Positions 22,367 through 27,339 of a stretch of 27,339 bases of DNA are shown piece by piece. The notes below the pieces were generated by a model. It was not told where the DNA came from and made no database searches. It saw only the letters and a list, made by a program, of their open reading frames with translations. The DNA is from CAXSEF01 sp050955025. Its GTDB lineage: Bacteria; Pseudomonadota; Alphaproteobacteria; Acetobacterales; Acetobacteraceae. Positions within the stretch are counted from its first letter, which is position 1. Each line of letters starts with the position of its first letter. The position numbers and the translations under genes are program-made. The stretch spans positions 1 through 27,339 of the forward strand of contig JBPBQX010000054.1 in NCBI GenBank assembly GCA_050955025.1, given 5' to 3'.

Positions 22367-23722
22367 ATGGACCAGGCGGTGCAGGATCTCGACGGAGCGG
22401 AAATCCTCTCCAACGACCCGCCGGGCATGGACAGCTTCTGGATGCCGTTCACCGCGAACCGGCAGTTCCGGCGCGCGCCGCGCATGCTCGTCTCCGCGCA
22501 GGACATGCACTACGTCGCCGATGACGGCCGGCGCATCCTCGACGGCGTCGCCGGCCTGTGGTGCTGCAACGCCGGCCACTGCCGCCCGCGCATCGTGGAC
22601 GCGATCCAGCGCCAGGCCGCAACCCTCGACTTCGCGCCGACCTTCCAGATGGGCCACCCCCTGGCGTTCGAGGCCGCCGAGCGCGTCGCCGCCCTGTTCC
22701 CCGCCGACCTCAACCGCGTGTTCTTCACGAACTCCGGCTCCGAGGGCGTCGACACTGCGCTCAAGATCGCGCTCGCCTACCACCGCGTGCGCGGCCAGGG
22801 CACCCGCACCCGCCTGATCGGGCGCGAGCGCGGCTACCACGGCGTGGGCTTCGGCGGCATCTCGGTCGGCGGCATCCCCGGCAACCGCAAGCATTTCGGC
22901 GGCCTGCTCACCGGCGTGGACCACCTGCCGCACACCCACGACCCCGTGCGCAACGCCTTCAGCCGCGGCCAGCCGCAGTGGGGCGCCGAGCGCGCCGACG
23001 CGCTGGAAGGCATCGTCGCCCTGCACGACGCGAGCAACATCGCCGCCGTGATCGTCGAGCCCCTGTCCGGCTCGACCGGCGTGCTGGTCCCCCCGCTCGG
23101 CTACCTGCAGCGCCTGCGCGAGATCTGCACGCGCCACGGCATCCTGCTGATCTTCGACGAGGTGATCAGCGGCTTCGGCCGCCTCGCCGCCCCCTTCGCC
23201 GTCGACCGCTTCGGCGTCGTCCCCGACATGGTGATCGTGGCCAAGGGCATCACCAACGGCACGATCCCGATGGGCGCCGTGGTCGTGCGCCAGGAGATCC
23301 ACGACGCCTTCATGACCGGCGGCGAGGCGCAGATCGAGCTGCCCCACGGCTACACCTACTCCGGCCACCCGATGGCCGCCGCCGCCGCCATCGCGACCCT
23401 CGACACCTACGCCGAGGAGGGCCTGTTCGAGCGCGCCGCCGAGCTGGAGCCGTACTTCGCCGACGCCGTGCACGGCCTGCGCGACGCCGGCCCGGTGATC
23501 GACGTGCGCACCCTGGGCCTGGTCGCCGGCATCGAGCTGGAGCCCCGCCCCGGCGCGCCCGGTGCCCGCGCCCACGACGTGCTGTGCGCCTGCTTCGAGG
23601 CCGGCGTGCTGGTGCGCGTCACCGGCGAGACCGTCGCCCTCTCGCCCCCGCTCATCGTCTCGCGCCCCCAAATCGACGAGATCGTCGCAACCCTCGCCAC
23701 GGTGCTCCGCCGCTTGGCCTGA
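22367..23722 (+). CDS. Omega-amino acid:pyruvate aminotransferase (class III, PLP)
   Basis: 451-aa cytoplasmic class-III aminotransferase. The N-terminal DSFWMPFTANRQFRRAPRM is typical of beta-alanine/omega-amino-acid:pyruvate transaminases. GSEGVDTALKIA binds the cofactor phosphate, GYHGVGFGG stacks on PLP, Asp264 is in LIFDEVISGFGR, and the Schiff-base Lys293 is in VAKGITNG. The later YTYSGHPMAAA is also diagnostic. AGGAGA precedes the ATG. The enzyme would convert beta-alanine or a similar omega-amine with pyruvate to a semialdehyde and alanine. It is divergent from a carbamoylase-type hydrolase that could generate such an amine. Confidence 0.93.
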   Translation: MDQAVQDLDGAEILSNDPPGMDSFWMPFTANRQFRRAPRMLVSAQDMHYVADDGRRILDGVAGLWCCNAGHCRPRIVDAIQRQAATLDFAPTFQMGHPLAFEAAERVAALFPADLNRVFFTNSGSEGVDTALKIALAYHRVRGQGTRTRLIGRERGYHGVGFGGISVGGIPGNRKHFGGLLTGVDHLPHTHDPVRNAFSRGQPQWGAERADALEGIVALHDASNIAAVIVEPLSGSTGVLVPPLGYLQRLREICTRHGILLIFDEVISGFGRLAAPFAVDRFGVVPDMVIVAKGITNGTIPMGAVVVRQEIHDAFMTGGEAQIELPHGYTYSGHPMAAAAAIATLDTYAEEGLFERAAELEPYFADAVHGLRDAGPVIDVRTLGLVAGIELEPRPGAPGARAHDVLCACFEAGVLVRVTGETVALSPPLIVSRPQIDEIVATLATVLRRLA

Positions 23723-23748
23723 CACGGCGCCGGAACCGACGCGAACCC

Positions 23749-23773
23749 CACGGGGCAGGGCAGGGGCCCCGTG
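23749..23773 (+). terminator. GC-rich hairpin between aminotransferase and acetyltransferase genes
   Basis: CACGGGGC (23749-23756) pairs with GCCCCGTG (23766-23773) across a 9-nt loop. No T-run follows, so it would be at most a weak or factor-dependent terminator, or an mRNA 3'-stabilising structure. The acetyltransferase starts 30 nt later. Confidence 0.45.
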
Positions 23774-23802
23774 CGCCCGCCCGCCCCCGACCGGAACCGC
23801 CC

Positions 23803-24549
23803 ATGCCCGACCGCCTCGACGAATTCGGCCAGCCCGTCGGCGACCCCGTGCCGCACTGGACGCCGCGCCCCCTGCCGCCGCCCGCGCCCATGCATGGCCG
23901 CTTCTGCCGCGTCGTGCCCCTCGACGTGGAGCGCCACGCCGCCGCCCTGCACGCCGCCTACGCGGAGGCCTCCGACGGCCGCGGCTGGACCTACCTGTTC
24001 ACCGACCCGTTCCCCACGCTCGCCGAGTACCGCGACGCGCTGCACGCCGCGACCTCCGGCACCGACCCCCTGCCGCACGCGATCCTCGACGCCGCGACCG
24101 GCGAGCCGCTGGGCGCCGCCTCCTTCATGCGCATCGACCCCGCGCACGGCACGATCGAGATCGGCGCGATCCACTTCTCCCCGCGCCTGCAGCGCCGCCC
24201 CGCCGCCACCGAGGCGCTCGCCCTGATGATGCGCCGCGCCTTCGACACGCTGGGCTACCGCCGCCTCGAATGGAAGTGCGACAGCCTGAACGCCCCCTCG
24301 CGCGCCGCCGCCCTGCGCCTCGGCTTCTCCTTCGAGGGCCTCTTCCGCCAGGCCGTCGTCTACAAGGGCCGCAGCCGCGACACCGCCTGGTTCTCCGTCA
24401 CCGACGCCGACTGGCCCACGGTGCGCGCCGGGTTCGACGCCTGGCTCGACCCCGCCAACTTCGACCCCTCCGGCCTCCAGCGCCGATCGCTCCAGGCCGC
24501 ACGAACCGGCACCGCCACGCAGCCCCGGGACGCGCCCCCGCCCCCGTGA
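23803..24549 (+). CDS. GNAT-family N-acetyltransferase (RimJ/RimL-like)
   Basis: 248 aa. The GNAT fold is indicated by RFCRVVPLDVERHAAAL, the central strand GAASFMRIDPAHGTIEIGAIHFSP, and RRPAATEALALMMRRAFDTLGYRRLEWKCDSLNAPSRAAALRLGFSFEG. The last of these is the RimJ/RimL-type region for acetyl-CoA binding. The residue stretch KGRSRDTAWFSVTDADW closes the domain. A Pro/Gln-rich tail of about 25 residues follows. The ATG is poorly preceded (GGAACC). The substrate is unknown: possibly a peptide N-terminus, an amino acid or a small amine. It may be co-transcribed with the aminotransferase 80 bp upstream. Confidence 0.87.
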   Translation: MPDRLDEFGQPVGDPVPHWTPRPLPPPAPMHGRFCRVVPLDVERHAAALHAAYAEASDGRGWTYLFTDPFPTLAEYRDALHAATSGTDPLPHAILDAATGEPLGAASFMRIDPAHGTIEIGAIHFSPRLQRRPAATEALALMMRRAFDTLGYRRLEWKCDSLNAPSRAAALRLGFSFEGLFRQAVVYKGRSRDTAWFSVTDADWPTVRAGFDAWLDPANFDPSGLQRRSLQAARTGTATQPRDAPPPP

Positions 24550-24565
24550 ACGACGCGCCCCCGCC

Positions 24566-25711
24566 TCACCACCCCCCGAACCGCGGCCAGCACGCCAGCG
24601 GCGCCTCCCGGTCGGCCCGCAGCACCGCATATTCGGAAAACTGCGCGGCCGTGGCGCACGCATGGTTCGGCAGCACGCGCAGCAGCGTCCCCACCGCCAG
24701 CTCCGGCAGCACGCCCCCGCTCCCCGCGCGCAGCGCCACGATCCCGTGCTCCTGGTTCGCCTCCGCCACCACGAGATCCCCGAGCACCCGCCCCTCCACG
24801 TCGCACACCAGCCCGTACCCCTGGTCCACCGCCTGCGACGCCGTGCCGCGGTCGCGCGACATCGCCATCCACCCCGCGTCGACCAGGATCCACCCCCGCC
24901 CGCGCTGGTGCCCGATCACCGTGGCCAGCACCGACAGCGCGATGTCGTCGACCGCGCAAACCCCGATGCCCGCCATCACCAGGTCGAAGAACACGTGCAC
25001 CCCCGCCCGCACCTCGGTGACGCCCGAGAGGTCGCGCGCGGCATGCGCCGTCGGCGTCGACCCCACGCTGACCACCGGACACGCCAGCCCGGCCGCCCGC
25101 AGCGCCTCCGCCGCCACGACCACCGCCGCGCGCTCCCGCTCCGCGCACGCCGCATGCGCCGCCTCGCCCGCGACGCCGTAGCTCTCCCCCGCATGGGTCA
25201 TCACGCCGCGCAGCACCGCGCCGCTCCCGGCCACCGCCCGCCCCAGCGCCACCAGCGCCGGATCGCCCGGCCGCAGCCCGCCGCGATGCCCGTCGCAGTC
25301 CACCTCGATCATCACCGGAACCGCGTCCCCCGCCGCCTGCGACGCCGCCCCCACCGCCTCCGCCTGCTCGACCGAGTCCAGGATGACGCACAGGTCGCAG
25401 CCCGACGCGCGCAGCGCGAGCACCCGCCCGAGCTTGCCCGGCGCGATCCCCACGGCATACAGGATGTCGCGCACGCCCGCCGCCGCGAACACCTCCGCCT
25501 CCCTCAGCGTGGACACGGTCGCCGGGCCGTCGCCCCCCGCGAGCACGTGCCGCGCCACCGCGACCGACTTCACCGTCTTGAGATGCGGCCGCAGCACGAC
25601 CCCGTGCGGCGCGAGGCGCCCGCGCAGCCGCGCAACGTTGCGCAGCATCCGCGCCTCGTCGAGCACGAGGGCGGGCGTCGGCAGCGCACCCAGGCGCTCG
25701 GCATCGGTCAT
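24566..25711 (-). CDS. PLP-dependent D-serine dehydratase/D-threonine aldolase-like enzyme (alanine racemase N-terminal fold)
   Basis: 381 aa. TPALVLDEARMLRNVARL and RPHLKTVKS (Schiff-base Lys45) are the fold-type III N-terminus. VGSTPTAH and TEVRAGVHVFFD form the phosphate-binding and barrel-end region. LPNHACATAAQF near the C-terminus gives a His350-x-Cys352 pair. In eukaryotic-type D-serine dehydratase a His-x-Cys pair binds zinc, whereas D-threonine aldolase uses His-x-Asp, so D-serine dehydratase-like chemistry is favoured. ATG 25711 is chosen because it gives the normal N-terminus. It is convergent with the GNAT gene (16-bp gap) and divergent from the porin. The natural D-amino-acid substrate is unproven. 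Confidence 0.88.
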   Translation of the reverse strand: MTDAERLGALPTPALVLDEARMLRNVARLRGRLAPHGVVLRPHLKTVKSVAVARHVLAGGDGPATVSTLREAEVFAAAGVRDILYAVGIAPGKLGRVLALRASGCDLCVILDSVEQAEAVGAASQAAGDAVPVMIEVDCDGHRGGLRPGDPALVALGRAVAGSGAVLRGVMTHAGESYGVAGEAAHAACAERERAAVVVAAEALRAAGLACPVVSVGSTPTAHAARDLSGVTEVRAGVHVFFDLVMAGIGVCAVDDIALSVLATVIGHQRGRGWILVDAGWMAMSRDRGTASQAVDQGYGLVCDVEGRVLGDLVVAEANQEHGIVALRAGSGGVLPELAVGTLLRVLPNHACATAAQFSEYAVLRADREAPLACWPRFGGW

Positions 25712-26236
25712 GGCAGGGTCCCCGTGCGGAAGGAGGCCGAGGGTTAGGCCATCGCGGCCGCCTCCGCCACCCGACGGTCCACATCCCCGTCGCAACGAGC
25801 GCCGACGCCGAACCCGCAGGGAACCGGACGCCCGTTATCCGTTACATAAACGTAACACCAACCCGGCCGGGAGCGCCGCTCCCGCGCAAGGTACGTCAAA
25901 ACGCGTAGTGCTGCCCCTGCGCCCCTTCGATAACGATGTTGTGTGGACAACGTCCCTCTCCCGGAAGGACGCACGCACAGGCCAGGGCCGCCCACCCGAA
26001 GCGGGCGGCCACGATCGACGCACCCGACCCGCGCAGGCGGAACGTCCACCCTCGCACGCGCTCGCGCGGCGGTCCGTGGAGAACCGACGCCGCGGCGCGA
26101 GCAGCCGCGCACGCCGCACCGCCGGCCACCGCCGCAGGGCAGGCGGCCGCCGACGGGGCCGGGGAGACAACCCGCACGATGCTCTCGTCGCGCGGGGAAC
26201 AGCACCACTCGTCTCGGCGAGAGCACGGAGAACGCC
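25712..26236. other. Long divergent intergenic region with several dyads, no supported gene
   Basis: The 525 bp between the PLP enzyme and the porin hold no coding frame with recognisable protein. They contain an unusually A/T-rich patch with GTTAC-ATAAAC-GTAAC (25841-25856), and a hairpin CGGGAGC-GCC-GCTCCCG (25868-25884). Further dyads are GTTGT-GTGG-ACAAC (25938-25951), and a strong hairpin GGCCGCCC/GGGCGGCC (25986-26010, 9-nt loop). No sigma-54 consensus was found. The region probably contains the promoters and operators of both flanking genes, and possibly a long structured porin leader or a small RNA. Confidence 0.55.
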
Positions 26237-27339
26237 ATGACCCGCACCAGGCCCCGCCAGCAGCGCCGTGCCCCCGACCCGCTGAAGCCCGTCGCGCGCC
26301 ACGCCGGCGCGGCCACCCTGCTGCTCGGCCTGTGCGTGACCGCCGCGTTGCCGGGCCGCGCGCAGGCCCAGGCCGCGGATCCCGCCAACACCGTGGTGGC
26401 GCAGGCCAACGCCCCCGCCGACGCCCCCGGGCCCAACGCCCTGGTGCGCCCCACGCCCGGCCCCGCCTCGGGCGGCACGCTGCCGCCGGGCGCGATCCAG
26501 GAGGAGGTCAACCCCCGCATCATCCCCGGCCTCGTCAAGCCGGTGCAGACGCAGGCGACCCAGGACGGCCCGCTTGCCGGCGTGCGCGACACGCTGGCCA
26601 GCGCCGGCATCTCCGTGCACGCGCTGTTCCTCGACTTCTTCGAGGCCAACCCCAGCGGCGGCATCGCCACCGGCAACACCTCCAACACCGGCTACCTGAT
26701 CCTGGGTGCCGACGCCGACACCGACCGGATCCTCGGCCTGAAGGGCGGCACGCTGCACTTCGAGGAAACCATCTTCCCGTTCCGCCAGAACTCCGACATG
26801 GCGTCCCAGATCGGCGACAGCATCGTGGGCTTCCAGCCCGCCTACACGGTGATCGCGAACCAGCTCTCCGTGCTGACCTACGAGCAGAAGCTCGCCAACG
26901 ACCGCCTCGACATCGAGGCCGGGCGCTCCAACCCGTTCAAGTACTTCGCGCTCCCGGTCTGCCAGTCGATCAACAGCTGCTTCTCGTCGATCCTGCAGAA
27001 CAACGCGGGCTTCCCCTCGCCGCAGTACTCGGTGTGGTCCGCCAGGGCCGCCTACAACATCACGCCCTCGAGCTACGTGCAGGTCGGCGCCTTCGAGGTG
27101 AACCCGACCGTCCACACGCGCTACGGCTACAATTTCCCCGCCGACGGCGCGACCGGCGAGGTCACCCTCCTCGAGATCGGCCACAAGACGGACTTCAGCA
27201 CGACCGCCTACCCCGGCCGCTACTCGCTCACCGGCTTCTACAACACCGCGCAGCACGCCGACGCCAGCCAGACGCGGTTCGGCCGCAGCAAGGCGCTCTA
27301 CCCCGGCGACCCCGCCAAGATGGTCAACGGCACCTCGGG
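26237..27339 (+). CDS. OprB-type carbohydrate porin, 3' end outside window
   Basis: 367 codons visible, open to the window edge. A basic N-terminus and hydrophobic segment TLLLGLCVTAALPGRAQAQA form a Sec signal. A Pro/Ala/Asn-rich stretch (about residues 48-110) precedes the beta-barrel. Barrel features typical of OprB are LKGGTLHFEETIF, LSVLTYEQKLANDRLDIEAGRSNP, YSVWSARAAYNITPSSYVQVGAFEVNP and SLTGFYNTAQ, with alternating aromatic and polar residues. GGAG lies 6 nt before ATG 26237. Outer-membrane, allowing diffusion of small solutes. The Pro-rich segment resembles the region before the barrel in long OprB homologues. The family is clear; the solute is unknown. Confidence 0.88.
   Translation, partial: MTRTRPRQQRRAPDPLKPVARHAGAATLLLGLCVTAALPGRAQAQAADPANTVVAQANAPADAPGPNALVRPTPGPASGGTLPPGAIQEEVNPRIIPGLVKPVQTQATQDGPLAGVRDTLASAGISVHALFLDFFEANPSGGIATGNTSNTGYLILGADADTDRILGLKGGTLHFEETIFPFRQNSDMASQIGDSIVGFQPAYTVIANQLSVLTYEQKLANDRLDIEAGRSNPFKYFALPVCQSINSCFSSILQNNAGFPSPQYSVWSARAAYNITPSSYVQVGAFEVNPTVHTRYGYNFPADGATGEVTLLEIGHKTDFSTTAYPGRYSLTGFYNTAQHADASQTRFGRSKALYPGDPAKMVNGTS

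Overview
The window is very GC-rich, with G or C in nearly every third codon position. Together with twin-arginine signal peptides on periplasmic binding proteins, a complete UrtABCDE-type transporter with the extended proteobacterial UrtB, and an OprB-type carbohydrate porin, this suggests an alphaproteobacterium, probably Acetobacteraceae/Rhodospirillales. The family assignment is inference; no rRNA or other marker is present. Nearly every gene concerns uptake or breakdown of nitrogen compounds: amides, urea-like molecules, carbamoyl compounds and amino acids. No tRNA, rRNA, CRISPR array, phage gene or transposase was seen.

Layout. 1-3801 (minus): a branched-chain/urea-type ABC transporter (binding protein, two permeases, an ATPase cut by the window edge). 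3971-4987 (minus): a MetX-like alpha/beta hydrolase. 5222-11744 (plus): urtA-urtB-urtC-urtD-urtE followed by an acetamidase/formamidase; the B/C, C/D and D/E junctions are ATGA overlaps. 11859-13391 (minus): an amidase-signature amidase. 13720-17788 (plus): a polar amino-acid binding protein, a fused permease-ATPase, a RidA protein and a second acetamidase/formamidase. 17985-18782 (plus): an inositol-monophosphatase/HisN-type phosphatase. 18899-22058 (minus): a Zn-dependent carbamoyl-amino-acid hydrolase followed by two choline-kinase-like phosphotransferases. 22367-24549 (plus): an omega-amino-acid:pyruvate aminotransferase and a GNAT acetyltransferase. 24566-25711 (minus): a D-serine dehydratase/D-threonine aldolase-like PLP enzyme. 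26237 to the end (plus): a truncated porin.

Regulation. Three sites match the sigma-54 (RpoN) consensus TGGCAN-N5-TTGCW with exact -24/-12 spacing. They lie in front of all three transporter operons (minus 3916-3901, plus 5175-5190, plus 13661-13676). A fourth, weaker site faces the alpha/beta hydrolase. This implies nitrogen-limitation control of the locus and supports reading it as an amide/urea/amino-acid nitrogen-scavenging island: transporters import the compound, amidases and formamidases release ammonia.

Repeats. Two families of structured intergenic repeats stand out. Family E (1543-1675, 6456-6580, 17791-17977, and a one-hairpin relic at 3936-3952) is a chain of hairpins whose arms change in a compensatory way between copies. 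Its end abuts the start of a gene lacking a clear Shine-Dalgarno. Family T (11742-11861, 18762-18894) is an A/T-rich three-hairpin element with short terminal inverted repeats between convergent genes; it looks like a bidirectional terminator and supplies stop codons to its neighbours.
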